A stretch of DNA of 64,000 nucleotides from Sthenelais limicola (taxonomy: Eukaryota > Annelida > Polychaeta > Phyllodocida > Sigalionidae), in NCBI GenBank assembly GCA_942159475.1, contig OW804096.1:113930194-113994193 (forward strand). The letters run 5' to 3'. Both the position numbers and the translations under genes were made by a program. This document shows positions 12,101-26,081 of the stretch, one piece after another; within the stretch, counting starts at the first letter, position 1, and each line of letters opens with the position of its first letter. The notes below the pieces were generated by a model. The model saw only the letters and a list, made by a program, of their open reading frames with translations, searched no databases and had not been told where the DNA came from.

Positions 12101-13525
12101 TAATTTAGCAAAATATGGGAGGTATTGTCTTGGGTAATCCCCAATATTGAATGCATTCATAGCTTAAATTGTATTGATTTTTGGGACTTATGATAGATGG
12201 GAAAAGAACCTTAACGAAGAGATGGCCTTAAATTGGAATCGATTACTATTATATTTTGAGTTTTAAAGGTTCGCTGTGTACTTTTCGCGACTGAGAAATA
12301 TGCAAACTGACCGTTATTCCATGTGTCGTGAATAGCCCCGCTCCGTAACGGCATACCTGTGTCGCTATCTATTTATGGAACCTGCGGGGAATAAGAAGAA
12401 AATTGATCAGCAATTAGTGTCATTTGTTATGACATGCCCATTATCGATAACACGATGTAACCAAATTTCTTCCAGGACTTTGAGCACACAACGTTCATCG
12501 GACACTTTGCCTCCCTCCCCCTCCCCCCGGCCCACCAGCCATCGGTTCTCATGTATTTCCACGGCACATTCAAAGTCAATTTAAAACTATTTCAATTTGC
12601 CATTGATATGTTGTCAGTTTACAATACTATTCATGAAAACGAAGGCCCGATGTATTTATCGGGTGAAATACCGTAGAATATAAGACAGCTAGAGCTATAA
12701 TTGAAAATGCCCGATTTCTGCACATATAATTATCATAGGAGATTATATCACCTATGTTCTGTCGTGTCCACTTGCACCACACCACTATGCATGTTGATTA
12801 TTTAGTTCGGCCGCAAGGATACTGATATAAAACGTGCTGATTATATTATCGTATATTCATGTATCAGACAATTTCCTGGCACTGGGATGTACTGATTTAA
12901 GGGTATGAAGTGAAAGTAGAAATTAGCTTTAAAAGTATTAAAATACACCCAATAATGGTATCACGTGGTTCGTTTTAATATCCCATAAATAAACTATTAT
13001 AGTGCTTTGGAATATAGTATATATAAATTATTACCGGACTTAATTTCACCAAATGGCAAGGTCCGGGTGGGAAAATAATCTATGGGCTATAACGTTCGAG
13101 GTCAATATTTATGCGATGGACTATCAAATTATTTAAATGGAACATATGCCCATGAGAAGATCTACAGAAATTGTACTTAACCCCTGTCGGCTTAGTGTGA
13201 TCTAAGGTTATATGAGGTCGCGGACGGAGCATGTAATATTCGAGGGTGGTGAAAGTAGATCATATTGACGAGAACTCAGGGGTGTCTAGGTTGGCGTTTT
13301 TTATTTCAACGTCACGTGAAAAATGTATTGGCTCTCATAATCCGATCCTCGTCCACTCTCGATATGTTGCTCTGGGCACTTTTAGCCACAGTCATGTATA
13401 ATCAGAGGGTCTTCAGGCGCTAGGGAATTTCTGGCGGCATATTATATTGTGATAAACTAGATATACATTATCCGATGAAGCCTATATTTCACCTCAGAAA
13501 GTAATTGACATTCCTAATGATATTC
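9149..13525. other. Anonymous DNA with one mildly GC-rich island
   Basis: The stretch 11400-12100 has overlapping open frames on both strands (the longest is 116 codons from 11400), but no family is recognised and no splice layout is clear. The remainder shows nothing apart from the TGAG repeat. Confidence 0.45.
10543..10625 (+). repeat. TGAG-edged dispersed repeat
   Basis: Starts GTGAGTGAGTGGGATTGGTT and runs into GCTTTACGCCC and GGTTATATCAAGGGTGGCAG. The TGAGTGAG-plus-TTTACGCC edge resembles a dispersed repeat I associate with mollusc genomes; this is from memory, not from a search. Confidence 0.35.
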
Positions 13526-13720
13526 ATAGAATAGAATAGAATAGAATAGAAATATCTTTTATTCATCACTGACGTTTTACATTACTTTGCTGATGAACAG
13601 GTCTACAGGCCTCTAGGTACCTTTTAGGATTTACACCTAGGTCTTCCAGCCGTTCCCTTTATTTATACATAGAAAGCTAATATACATTATACAGTACATA
13701 TTGTATATATATATGGCCCC
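13526..13720 (-). mobile_element. 5'-truncated LINE 3' end with (TCTAT)n tail
   Basis: On the minus strand the sequence runs through AATAAA (13558-13563) into a pentanucleotide tail, (TCTAT)5, at 13550-13526. A polyadenylation-type hexamer followed by a short simple-repeat tail is characteristic of CR1/L2-type non-LTR 3' ends. The extent to the right is a guess, and no reverse transcriptase frame remains. Confidence 0.4.
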
Positions 13721-16700
13721 GTAATACTAAAACCTACATAATCAATGGAATTAGTTTCACCAGTCTGCTCCATTTGCATCTTGTACGTCTTTTTATGGAT
13801 AAAAACATTTTGTTTTGCTCCCTTGAAAGGTATTTCTTGACAGTGGAAATGATTTGGAAAACGGAAATCACCGTACTCCTTTTTCGTAATAAATGAAAGA
13901 ACGGTGTGCTCAGAATATGAACCTGTGAAACCTATTACAATTAATTCAGCACTTTGTAATGAATATTTTCTACTGTTGAACGCAACTCGTCAGAAATTGC
14001 CTCCTACGGTTTTTATTTGGGTGATTGCACGCATCTATCATTCAATATTAATGTTTAGTCAGGTCCAGAAGGCCGTTTTGGATCCCTAAGTTTTAGGGGT
14101 CATTAACACTTTTAGCATTAGTCTTAGCCTTGTGGTTAGGCTATTGCTGGATGTGGAATCGAGGAATGTGGCCGTCTGGACCTGACTGTTTAATGAATGT
14201 AGAAAAGATCTCCTTTCCCAAGCTGTATTATATGACTCGCAAAATAAAACCACAGAACTCCAGCACGCTGGAGTTCTATGATAAAACCAAATACCTACGA
14301 CATAATGTTACACCCATTTAAAAGTGTTTATCCAGAGATTGTGTTTTCAAAATTAGGTCTTCCTCTCACTGAGGTTTTACACACTTTGGGATTTGGTAAT
14401 ACCCCACCTGGTCCCTCTGTATTTGATAATTCTCAGTCAATCACAATTTACATCCTGTATGATTCATTATACTTTATTTGGTTTCATCTTAGTAATATCA
14501 GCTTGTAAATTATGTTTCGATCGTCTAAGCCTATATGTATCCCTTCATTACCGAATGTATACAATTCCATGGGAAAGCGATCATCTGTCATGTCGGTGCA
14601 ATACATGACTTTATTTCTAACCAAAGAACATGGGCTGAAGAGCCACATGTCCCTCATCATGGCAATAAACAGGGCGTTTATATTATATCATCTATTCATT
14701 CCGAAAGATGAAGGAACATAATATCCAGACATGGTCAGCCTACCTACACCGGTTGAAAAATGGCTTCATGTGGAATGAGAAACTGGCATATGGAATCTCA
14801 TTTATTGTAGGGACAGACCCATGAGACCGGAGTAAAACTTTTGTTTATGAATAACTAGTGTTGATATATATGCCCGTAAATTGCTGTCACCTTGATGCAT
14901 TTTCCCTGTGTATTGCCTATTCCTAATTTAGTTGTTTGCCTACTGGCAGTCCGTCAAATTTAGCTCATTGCCCTTTATTGCCCTATATTGCCTTTTATTG
15001 CAGTGATGAGACTCTGATCTCGATGTTTCTGGTGTGGGTTGTATGTAGTAACGGTGAATGTTATTCCAGTGTGTTGCATTGAGAAGTTTGGTAATATAAG
15101 GCGGTGTCAAATTTGTTGTCCTTGTTTTTGTCTATTGTGAGCCAGATGATGTTCACTAATATTGCCAGAGGGCTTGTTGCGTATCTTACTTTGTCGTACT
15201 TTATCGCCTTTCTTATGCAAATCCAATAGTTTTATATCTTGCATTACTATAACTTCATCAGTTTACAATAGTTAAACCAATGAGTATACATTGAAGACTC
15301 GTTGATTAAACCAAAGCCAAAATGATATAGGCCTAAAAGTATCAGCCACCGTTTTTAATTCAATATGGTGCTACCAAATACAAAATGTAGTGGACTCTAT
15401 TTCCCCTTTAACACTGGTTAGAGTTAGGCTGCGTACCACTGAGTCATGCTCCTCTGACGATGCTTTATCCAATGTTATTTTGACTGGCGCCATACGTTAT
15501 CATTAAAAAGCAGTTATTTTATCCGAATCGCACGTATATGTCACATTCAATTTGTGAGCTACAAATATGCGGTAAGAAACCACGTCATATTTATTGAATC
15601 TATGTCTTTGTGTAAAGAGGCATGCACAGTAATGTAATTTAGGAGTGTGTCATAAGGTTTGCTATGGTTCAGGTCATTAAGTGCTGGTATATTATTCATT
15701 TTGTCTATGATATAATATGTCTATTTTGGAAGGTGAGTAAGTGTGCAAGAAAACGTCTTTAGGAATATTTAAGTACTTAGAAAAATTGATAATTGTGTAT
15801 GAAAACATGCAATGTAGAAAATCTGTTTTAGTTGAAACCTCAGGGAATGGGCGCAATTTCATCTAACGACAAAAATCAGTTTTTTAAAAATTTTCCTTGG
15901 TTGCCTCCGTTTCAACAGATTTATATACAAATAATGATGATATGATATGATGATATAAAGAATGATGGTATGATACTTTCATACTTCACGCAATTCAAAT
16001 TAGCCCAACCCCAGATTAGTATGTGTGCCTGATTTCAGGTCTTGATAGATTAGGTATAGATAAACAGAATTAGACTTTGCAATCATAGTGTATCTAGGCG
16101 ATGGTTATTTCCCAGTACTTGTTCTTCGAAACGGTTCTGTAATCAGGGCACGTGTAGTGGCACAGTATGGGAAGGTAGTGTAAATGAATCAGCAAAATTT
16201 TCCTCGCATACATACCGGAAATGCGCAGTCTCCTGGAAACAATAATACTATGAAACAATAGACATCCGATTCTCTAAATATAACAAAAACTCGCGAGTAA
16301 AACACTGCGCGTAATTGTTTCGCTTATAGGATATATAACTGCTTTATTCCATTATCATTGTTGTATGCAATAGTAATCTATGCCCACAACTGCTTTCTAT
16401 ATCAAGCCAACAACTGCAATTAATCACTCTTTTTAGCGTAAATGACTATGTGTAGTCGCTTATCTCTCCCAAACCAGCTTATAGAGGTCCTTTTTGGTAG
16501 GATCGTTGCAGGGAACAGGCTTGTCTACATTTATTGATCATTGCAACATGAGTACCCAAGCAGCAGTAGAAAGTATCTGACTAATCAGTGTAAATCGACT
16601 ATAAATAAGTATTATGACATGCAAGGCCCTTTCTGTGATTCTATCCCCATTTTCATAACCATGCTATCTAATACGAAATATATTTATAAGATTGATCAAT

Positions 16701-18082
16701 TCCCCCAACGATAGAAGGTGGTGAAGATGGGCCCAGTTGGTAGTTGCATCAAATATTAGTATTCTGTAAGTACTTTAGAAATGGCTTCCCCGTGGAAGTA
16801 GTTGGTTCCTCGATGTACTTGCGACCTCCATGGAAAGGTTACTCGGAGAATGATTTATATCTCATGTTTGTGGGCATCTATATATTTTACTCTGATTGAA
16901 TATGATCCCCCAACGTGATTATTTCTCATCATTGTTTATACCAAGAAACGTTATTACAACTTTCGTGAACATCGTTAATCTTACGATATATCGGCAATTA
17001 ATTAAGCCACTTCTTTGTCTCGTGTCAAATGTAAGCCTTTAGTTTAATGCCTGTGCTATTATGTGATAAAGAAACGAGCATACAGACCAGGGGTGACGTT
17101 ACGTAAAGTTTGTGCAGGGATTATATTATACAAATACATCTCCCATCTTGGATTTGATAGTTGAGTTAGAGTATAACGTACGTGTAGCGATAACTTGCGC
17201 CATTTTATACACATGTCCTATGTAATAACTTTGTACATGGGCAAATTCACACCACATGTAGGTAGCTTATCTAGGCAGTTTATTCTAACCCAATAGACAG
17301 ACTGCTGCTTGTAGAATTGTTGTTCATAAGGCATGTTCTCCGTCTTGACATTGTGTCTAATGGAATTTCCGCTCGTTGGAACAAGACAGTCACTCTCATC
17401 TGAATATACACAGGTGTGCAATGTTATTAGTCATGCGATTTATCCATTCGGTATTTGGGTAGGAAATAATCCACATGTGCTAACATGTATACTATTCCTG
17501 CTCCTTCTCCCCCTCTTTGTTTAGTATTATGTACTTTCCTTGTCTGTCTTGTTCCATACTCATTAGTACGATTCTCAACAGCCTTCCCCTTTCATGTCAT
17601 GGTTAATACTTTGCAAGAAATAAATTTGACAACTAGATTTCCTCACTCACTCACTCACTCATACATTCATTCACTCCCAAGAACACCAGAAAAATTAACT
17701 GTCGTAGTAGGGATGTTGCTCAATGAATCCAGTCTACAATATTGCACAAAACTTGCCATTTGGTAATAGGAAATTGTCGTCATCGACTCCACCCGCCTCT
17801 TATATTTTCAAAGAAACTTCCCAATCCGTGGGCGTTGAATCTTTACCTAGTTACAATAGTATCTAGCATTCCGTATTTGGTTACCTAATGTCCCAAACTA
17901 TACATCTTATAATTTGATCGTGGTCTCATTATTTATTTGAGTTGGCAGGTCTCTTTCTACTCTCGGGAATAAAAATGGACTCATCCTTTATCTAAGCAGT
18001 GACATGACGTTGACTGCTGTAGGTTATTTTGGCAAAAAGCAGGACACAAGAAAGGGATTAGGCATTGAAACAAAGCACTGCC
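13721..18082. other. No gene recognised
   Basis: AT-rich. Contains only short simple repeats, for example ATTGCCCTTT-type units at about 14967-15001 and GATGATAT-type words at 15930-15975. Confidence 0.5.
17641..17677 (+). repeat. (CACT)n microsatellite
   Basis: CTCACTCACTCACTCACTCA then a degenerate CATTCATTCACTC tail. May also be the edge of a TGAG-type repeat. Confidence 0.6.
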
Positions 18083-18735
18083 TTCAGTACAATGATAGCC
18101 ATATCCCTAGTTCTTGAGGTAAAATATGTCACCTAGGTTCGAACATAAATATGGTGAATAATACGACTCCTGGAGGGCTTACAATGTTGGATTATGATGT
18201 TTAATGTAGGCATTTTCCCAGCAGTGGTGACGTCATCCATGATAGGGTATGGACCTATGGCATAGTTTAGCGCTCATTTCCTTTATAGGGAAGGAGGAAG
18301 ATGGAAGGGGGGGGGGAGGCCAGATGCTTTGGTCATTTAAGTGTCATAAAACGTTGCCTATATGATACAGGCTATTATGGCCTAGCTTGGAGGGGAAAGG
18401 ATTAAAGTTAAACAGGAGGCACTTTCACCCAAATTGGGTCGAGGGAGGCGATCCGAGTCTATGGCCCAGCTGTTTTTTTATGGGGATGTGAACTGGTTAA
18501 CAGGGACTAATGGAATGCCTTCTTCCACACCTCGACATCAGAGAGAAATCCCCGCACTATAATTACCCTGCCATAAACCATCCTCCTGCTGCCCAGACCA
18601 TAGACATTCTCTTCCTCCTACTGGCATTGTTGCAAAGATATATAGCAAAAATAGGCATGCCCTTATTAGATCCGAATCTCTATGTGCTATTCCCGGACAG
18701 ATTTCACGTTTTGAAGTGTAATTTAGTGTTCCAAA
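18083..18735 (+). repeat. Dispersed repeat family C, copy 1, with about 300 bp of extra DNA
   Basis: Matches the reverse complement of 36960-37303 in two blocks. The left block (18083-18245) shares CTTCAGTACAATGATAGCC, AGGTTCGAACATAAATATGG and CTGGAGGGCTTACAAT. The right block (about 18565-18735) shares CTCCTACTGGCATT, TTAGATCCGAATCTCTA and CAGATTTCAC. About 300 bases between them, including a run of 10 G (18307-18316), are absent from the other copy, so something inserted here or was lost there. The short frame at 18510-18884 lies across this repeat and is not considered a gene. Confidence 0.65.
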
Positions 18736-19167
18736 AGATTATACCTCCTTTAAAAACGGCCAATCGAGCTTCACTCGACAAGACAGAAGAGGGCCAAACT
18801 TCCAGAAAGAGGCTACATCTCGCACAGTTGAGATCTCGCTGCTTTTTTTATTCTTATGTAAACCATTCATACTTTAATTTTTGATTAGTATATTTCGATT
18901 TCAAATTGATTTCAAGTAAGTAAAAGCACAATATTATAGCAAAACATAAAGTGGCCTTTCTCGCTATTGTTACCTCGATCTAGTGCTGAGTAGTGTCATT
19001 TCTCTCCCCAATTCTCAAAGATGGAAAGATGGTAGTATACTACACCGTAGTCCTAAAAGTTAGTTCAATTCTATCAGATCTGTGGTTTCAAAGATATTTC
19101 AGTGCAAAGTATTCTGAAAAATAACAGAGTGTAGATAGAAATCCATGGTCCTCAGAGTTAGTTTGAT

Positions 19168-19228
19168 ACCTGGGGTTATGCATGCATGTAATACCTGGAT
19201 CGAGTTATGCATGCATGTAACCCCAGGC
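19168..19228. repeat. Nested direct and inverted repeat around TGCATGCATG
   Basis: GTTATGCATGCATGTAA occurs twice in direct orientation (19175-19191 and 19204-19220). The outer CCTGGGGTTA (19169-19178) is inverted as TAACCCCAGG (19218-19227), giving a compact hairpin-capable unit. Confidence 0.55.
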
Positions 19229-19393
19229 CACTCTAATTTGGGTTATGGTCACTTGAAGATACGGGGTGGTGATTGGTTAATCTAGATTAAAATCGGTTAC
19301 TTTTCTGACCACTTGGGTATGTGGGCAGCATTTTATCGTAGCTGAAACATTTTTTCCGTGATTTGAAATGGGTAGAGGTCTTGTAGTCTTCGA

Positions 19394-19419
19394 TCTGACC
19401 CATTCATTACACATATTCA
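19394..19419 (+). repeat. Repeat family E anchor, copy 1
   Basis: An exact 26-base match (beginning TCTGACCCATTCATTACACA) to 45698-45723, same orientation. Similarity resumes at AGCCACTTTAAG about 70 bases on (about 19478-19490), so the copies are remnants of a longer repeat. Confidence 0.6.
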
Positions 19420-19490
19420 GGAATTATTGAATGAAAAGTTTCAAGAGATTTGGTGACTTCTGATTTTAATGAGAAAAGCCACTTTAAGAT

Positions 19491-22400
19491 ATTTTATACA
19501 TCAGTGGGTACTCGTATAGTTCTATAGAATATACATGACATATACTCTGTAATCCACGTGTCTTGAGTCTGTGAGGTTATGATCATGGGCATGGTTATCC
19601 TAGGTCTAGTCATTATATTTTTGGTATTTTCACAGCTGAGAAAACATCTCCAGAACTCGAAAATGAGTCTTGGGAGAGGAATTGGTAATCCATTCATCTC
19701 GTAAACAAATGTCTCTGTGCAGTCATATCTACATTGCTAAGCATTTAAAGTATTTACCTAGAATTGGATAACCATTTATATTTTCCTGAATTTGGTTTTA
19801 TAATTATTGTGTTATTCATTATGTGTTATTCAACTATTTAAATTAAAGTAATGAATGGAGATGATATTCAGGTTAGGGGGTCATATTTCAGGTTCAGGTT
19901 TTCCTCCGGGTCAGACATTTTTCGGATGGTATCTTTCCTAGCACATGACTACCGTAATGTGTTCTTGTCGTTAATTTATAAAGAAAATGCAGTTTCTTAA
20001 AGTGATTGTAAACACAATAGTTACAGAGGATGTTTGTGAAGAAAATAGTCAATGGACGCATCACGAGTTTCTCTGTGTGACAGGTAGTGCATGTACTTGT
20101 ACCTTGTATTCAGAGCTTCAAAGGATCGTTCTTTGAACTAATGAGGGGTTTCTATATATATGATCTATTCAGTGTTATAGATGAGATTAAGTTGGTTCCC
20201 ACTGCCTATTATTTACGGTTAAGGAGGGGTTGGTCGTAAACATGCTAGCAGATTCACTTGTTGGCTGTATTTACTATCATAATCACTATCGGTTCCAATT
20301 TACAAATGGACGTAGCGTACATTATTGCGTTCTGATAATGCGTGCAACATGACATAGCAATACTGTATAATCCAAGTGAGAACGGATAGTGATTGGGTGT
20401 AGATTACACTTTCTAGTCAAGTGTTCCATCTATACTCACCCGCCGTTATTCTCAACGCATAGGCGAACGCTTTGAAGCTTTCTACACAATCGGACACCTG
20501 TCTTGGCTCATTTCACACAGTTATTGCCTTTTGTTGCTCATTTTGTCTTCACCAATAATCCAGCCCACGGCAATAATAGTAAAGTGTTAGTTGTAAAAGG
20601 AAAGGAACGGTAATGAAACAATTACTATATCGATCATTATACCTTTTTTAAGCCTGATTCGTCACCATATTTCCTTGTCTATGAGCTGGGGAAAAGAAGT
20701 CAATCTTCTCCAAAGGCAATTGCCTGAAAACACAAAAATGTATCATTGCAAGACAGGTGAAAAAATATGTTCGTCCTAATGGGATTTTAGTGACATTTGC
20801 AGTTTGGAGCGCTTCAATGACATTTAGGCTTTATTTTCCTTATAATTCCTAGGCTTTTCTAGATTCCTTTAATGAACTATTACGCTCCTACTTGATTATG
20901 TTGCTGTTTCAAACTGACATGTGCTATTCCTTAATTTGCACCCAGACTGTCCCCCACACAGGTCACAGACGTTTGGGCATGCTTGTTTTGATTGAAACAA
21001 AAATGTGAACAGATTGGATCTCTCTCCAACACCTTCACACAGATTAGGATCATATCTGATGCCAGAAAGATGGCAGTTTAGCTAGATCTTCTCAATGCTT
21101 GACAACTTTCTGCATCAATCCTTTATTTCGACTCATTGACTCGAAATAAAAAAACTTCTGGTGTATCACTATTTTATTCAGATTCAGACAGCAAAGCCCC
21201 ATATATAGTCTGTTGAACATTCGATCATTACTGTAGATCTATAGTCTTTCTTAACTAGTCCATCAGTAGTTACAACTCAACTCCTAAGTTCTATAAGACG
21301 GCAATCCCAGGAAGAACTGGCATCATTGTTTATGTCAGAGGTGATCCACCATTGTAATAACATCAGCAATAAAGAATTTTTGAATTTGAACACGAGTCCC
21401 AATTGTGTTTTCTGCTTGCATGCTGCTGTTTTATTCATGAATAAAATATTCGGAAATTCCCTAGGTCCCCATTGATTGATCTTTATAATTATGAAGGAAA
21501 ATAACGTGAAAAATTCAACCACATTAAAATCAAAATGATTTGAAAAGAATATTGGTATTCCCAGTATTATTTTTTTGTTTTATGAAAATGCCAAAATGAT
21601 TTTATGAAAAATGGGCAATAAAGCGAAGTCCTTAGATTGCATCAGCAGGCTTCCAACATGTCTATATCCCAATGTTTAAATTTTATATAAGCTATATTAG
21701 GAGAAAGCTGTAATCCTCTTAATAGAAACTAATTAAGTATGAGCAAACTGTTTTACGGCGGACCTATCCTAATTGACGCGTTAAAAACAAGTTCCGACTC
21801 GAATTAAGCACCCTATTATGTCCATGTTCCATTAACATCTCTATTTATGCTTTTCATTTTGTATGATATCTTGTATACAACAAAATTATAGCCATTCTAA
21901 AACGACCGGTTTGTATTTAAACTTGGGCTTACATAACTTCGGAAATTATTCCGACAGACTTATCAGACGGATTTAAAACAAAGGTGAAATTAACAAACTT
22001 TATTTTAAAATGTTTGTAAAGAAATAGTCCTTATTATTTGATTATAATATTTTGATTAATCTAACACATTTGCAGATGTCTGTTGGCAAACTGTTGACGA
22101 CCTTGAAATTAACGGTCGTTTCAATGCAGAAGCCTGAAGGTGATGTGCCCCGGAGTGAGGATCGCGGTCGTGCTATCATCAAGTTAATGACCCAGTACTT
22201 CAACCACACTGAATGTTATCATTACATATACACACTCGTTTCTATAGTTTACTACGCCTCGCACTGTTCATTCATCTCCCTTAATTTTCTGCCTCTGGTC
22301 ATACGTAGACTACCTGGAAGTGGCGGACCTGTCTCCTGCATACACAGCCATTAGATTGGTCTTAAAGAAACTGTTTTTATCGGGATTGGCGCCAATTCCA

Positions 22401-24039
22401 CATGCTTTGCATGACTGAGAGAATCTCTTGACATTTGACTATTCAGAGTGTCTCGCTGCTTTTCACCATCTCTTAGAGAGGTTTGATCTCCGTGATTGGA
22501 CTGCGTGCAATGACAGTTTATTTTTCTTCTGGACGCTCACCCGCCCTTCTAGCGTAGTCGATACTTAGCTCTGATCCTGAAACTATTACTAATGTTACAC
22601 CTATTCTTGGTACTTTACCTATTCTAACAGTTATAGAGTGGCGTGTGTAAAGCACTGACCTAAACGTTTAGCAGACCTTTCCCATAAAACCGTTATTTGT
22701 GTTTCCCGAAGAATAGGGCTCGATTCTTACTGCTCCAAGGCAACTCTCCCATTGTACAATATCATTTTAGGAGAGAGGAATAGATGAAAAGATGATTACC
22801 CTGTAATGTACCAGCCAGCTTTTCGCCTCTCACGAGGGCTGCCATTGTTGTTAAGCTTTGTTCTGGCATGGCCCAGTAGGGAAAGGTCTAAAAGCTGATA
22901 TTGGGTTGGTCTTGCAATTAGCCCCGGCAAGATGTCAATTCTGCATTCCAGATGATGGTTACTAACAGGTTATCAGCTCAAGATTTATCTTATCCAGGAG
23001 TGATTTTCGCCATAGCGATAGTATGCAGTGGAAAATCCCATTTTGATATCGCCTGCTTCACTCCCGTCAGCATTCATACGAGGACGAATAGCACATTTCC
23101 CTTCCAAAGGCACTACCTGCAAAACCTTTCAACGAGTTATGACCAGAACTGTGAAAATATTTGCCGGAAGATTACCGTGATGCATGCAAAATAGATTCTA
23201 ACGAGAAAACTCCAGAAGGGAATGCCTATAAATATAATATTGATGCTTTATGTTATTCAATAAATGGGAATGCTTCAAGTTCTCGCACAAGAGAAAACTC
23301 CAGAAGGGCCTTGGCATAAAATGCATGATATTCTATTTAGTATATATGTCTAATATATACCCTGGAAACTTCACCTTGGTTTGGACCACGGATCACTCTC
23401 AACAATATAAAAACACCATCGCTTTGCATTAAGCTGAAAATGTTTGGGTATGATGCCCGATTGAAACAAATATCTTGTGTTGAAGCGCTCCTTATCTTAT
23501 AAATGGCCTGTCGGAAATTACAAATTGTGAAGAGTCTCAGTAATGAAGGTATATATATGTGTAGACAACATGGAAACAAATATGTCTATCATTTAAGACA
23601 TTGGATATCACTTCTTAAGATAAGTGTAATACTGATACAGTGCATAGCTTTCGCTTCCTTTAAGCCTGGGTTTCACTGCCCTGCTACTTCTGTTATATGA
23701 AGGTTTGTATATCTTTGATATGGAATAGTTGTAGAATTATTGTAGGAAAATAAGAAGAATGAATAGTAAGTCTAAAGGCTATGATCCTACGATCTAGAAT
23801 AATGTTTTTTGTAGAGTAGGTTTATAGGTGAGTGGTTGCTCCATGTGCCTATTGCTGATTGGAGAAATATATAATTAGGGGACGGTGCTTACATCAACGA
23901 AAATAAAAAACAATATCTACTACTCAAAACGGCAAGATCATGGCTTTCCACTGGTTCATTTTGCCTCGAAATCATTTATAACTTGTTGTTAATGACAGTA
24001 ACAGCCCTACAAAAGGGGATTAAAGGCATTTGATCATTC
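19491..24039. other. No gene recognised
   Basis: Around 22058-22185 an AG|ATG-led open stretch (MSVGKLLTTLKLTVVSMQKP) is somewhat exon-like but lacks a donor. An 18-bp direct repeat, GAGAAAACTCCAGAAGGG, occurs at 23203-23220 and 23291-23308. Nothing else is supported. Confidence 0.45.
21280..21392 (+). mobile_element. LINE-like 3' end with GAATTT tail
   Basis: AATAAA at 21368-21373 followed by GAATTTTTGAATTTGAA, preceded by about 90 bases of moderately GC-rich DNA. Weak but similar in layout to the other three LINE-type ends. Confidence 0.3.
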
Positions 24040-24139
24040 GGTTGTGGTCCTTTGACGTGTCTACGCCTCCCGGAACGAGGCCTCAGCTTTGCCTCAGCCT
24101 GGTTCACAGGAGCCGTAGACAAGTCTCACGACCACAACC
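24040..24139. mobile_element. 100-bp foldback element
   Basis: Arms 24040-24065 (GGTTGTGGTC ... GTCTACG) and 24114-24139 pair at 22 of 26 positions. The interior is GC-rich (GAGGCCTCAGCTTTGCCTC, itself hairpin-prone). It stands out from AT-rich flanks. Confidence 0.6.
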
Positions 24140-25696
24140 TCATAATCTAACCGCCTAGTGGAACCCAGCCTTCATCACAATTAGACCCTTTCATTTCGTC
24201 TTATTGTAGATAGAAATTCAGTACTTTTGACTTTGATCAATTTGTCTTTTGTTTGTTTGTGCGGTTTAGACTGAACTAAATTTATATCATCTATTTCTTT
24301 CATCCTTTACACTTATACATAGCTTCTATAATTTATTACTGTCTAAAAAAATCCAAATTATTTGTACAACATTAATATTATAATAGCAATTATCATCGCG
24401 ATCTCCAACATGTTGTAGAGTACTTAAAGTATTAGATTATTGTTTATAATAATATTATTTTCGATGGGAGTTTTTATTCATAATTCATTCCAAGGCCCCT
24501 GGGTCTTTGCCATCGAACACTACATCATCATCTGTTCCTTAATAGCCTACAGTCGTCTGGTAGACCCATACACCTTTTGCAATTAGTATACTAATATGTA
24601 TTAACCATAGAAACTGTGAGGAATCAAGTCACATAGCCTATTGGGATATTCCATGCGCATGTGTGACAAGTAGTGTCGTTGTAATGATATGCCTTTGGCA
24701 ATATAGCATAAATGCATCAGAGCTCAATCCTATATACCCATGATGATGTTCCTACTCTTCTTTATGGTCTCAATTTCAGCTTTATTCCACCTTCATTGCT
24801 TTGGGCTTGCAAAAGACAGTGTGTTCTATATCCCGCTGGTATAAAATGAGAAGCACGAGGGAACTATCTTTTTATTTGGGATTGTCAGTATCATGACGTG
24901 TTTTGATGGACGACCCTCTTCAGTCCTGGTCTGTACTATAGAGCCCCTATCGAATGGAATATTGGAATATGTTATTTCAGCTATCGATCGTGTTTAAGAT
25001 CATGGCATGTAAGTCAGGCTTGTCCACCACACTTTTGGTAAAGTTACCCATTTCAAACAGATAGGAGTATTCCCTTATATAAATAAAGTTACATTTCACT
25101 TCTTTTTTTGCCTACTCAATATTTCCTCTTATGAACTCGGAACACGGGTTAGCCTGGCTTAGGATCGCCCCTAAAGAAATTATACAGGTGTTTATGTAAT
25201 AGGCCTATAGTTAAAACAGTTGCACGCTAAGAATTTTACCTAGAAACAAGACGAAATAGTGTAGATAATTACGCTAATTTCGTAGTATTGATTCTACGAC
25301 CAACAAGGCATGGGAATTACGCAAATGGATGGATTACGAAATCAGTCAAGGGTACCCAAAGGGAAAGCTTGCCTAGCTTTTATCTCAGCCGACACCACTT
25401 CCCACCCTGGCTTTCTCTGAGTCTGAAGGTGCGAAAAAGGAATACATATTCCATTGTAGCATTTTTGAACGGAATAGCAGTGTCTGATACATGAACCACA
25501 TGTAAACCATATTATATAACTTTTAAAAACTAATTTAACATAATTTCGTACATTTGAAATCAAATTTTAATCATATTCTGTTATGATCACTACAATTTAT
25601 TAACCTACATGTATATCCCTAATGAAACATGACAGAACATTTCTTTTTCTTCTCTGCTCTATGTATATAGGGTACCCTTCAAAATGATATATTTGA

Positions 25697-25801
25697 TGCA
25701 ATGTCCTGAGATTTGGTACACATATTCACGCGACTGAGAGTGCTAAACCCTCCAAAAATAAGAGGATTCTAACGAAGAGATGTTGTGAATAAATTACTTT
25801 G
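25697..25801 (+). repeat. Dispersed repeat family D, copy 2
   Basis: Second copy of the repeat at 8221-8329, with GATGCAATGTCCTGAGATTT at its left and GTGAATAAATTACTTTG at its right edge. The middle is more diverged. Confidence 0.6.
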
Positions 25802-25980
25802 TATATATTCAATACATATTCCTGAAAAAAATATTCCCTGCTCATCCTCTCCATTCCCGGCCGTCTCTTTTTTTATTATTTTCATGCATTGCCATTCAAA
25901 ATCGTTCAACTCGTTATTTCATTGATACATATAAATCCTTTCCTCTAAAAAACTGTATACCGTACGCAAAAACCAAAGAC

Positions 25981-26046
25981 GTGATTATGACTTGGTTGTC
26001 GGCCACGACATTAAACCATTATCACTCACTCACTCACTCACTCACA
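25981..26046 (-). repeat. CACT-tailed dispersed repeat
   Basis: GGTTGTCGGCCACGACATTA followed by AACC and then (CACT)n at 26025-26045. On the minus strand this is a (TGAG)n edge followed by TGGTTTAATGTCG, like the plus-strand repeat at 10543. The two may be the same family in opposite orientation. Confidence 0.4.
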
Positions 26047-26067
26047 AAGCCGTATTTGTTCCACACA

Positions 26068-26081
26068 CCCCCCCCCCCCCC
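26068..26081 (+). repeat. Poly-C tract
   Basis: Fourteen C in a row following CCACACA, next to the CACT-tailed repeat. Likely length-polymorphic or assembly-sensitive. Confidence 0.8.

Noticed and set aside
11400..12103. Overlapping long frames on both strands
   Set aside because: No recognisable domain, no clear splice sites, several frames open at once; left as an anonymous GC-richer island.
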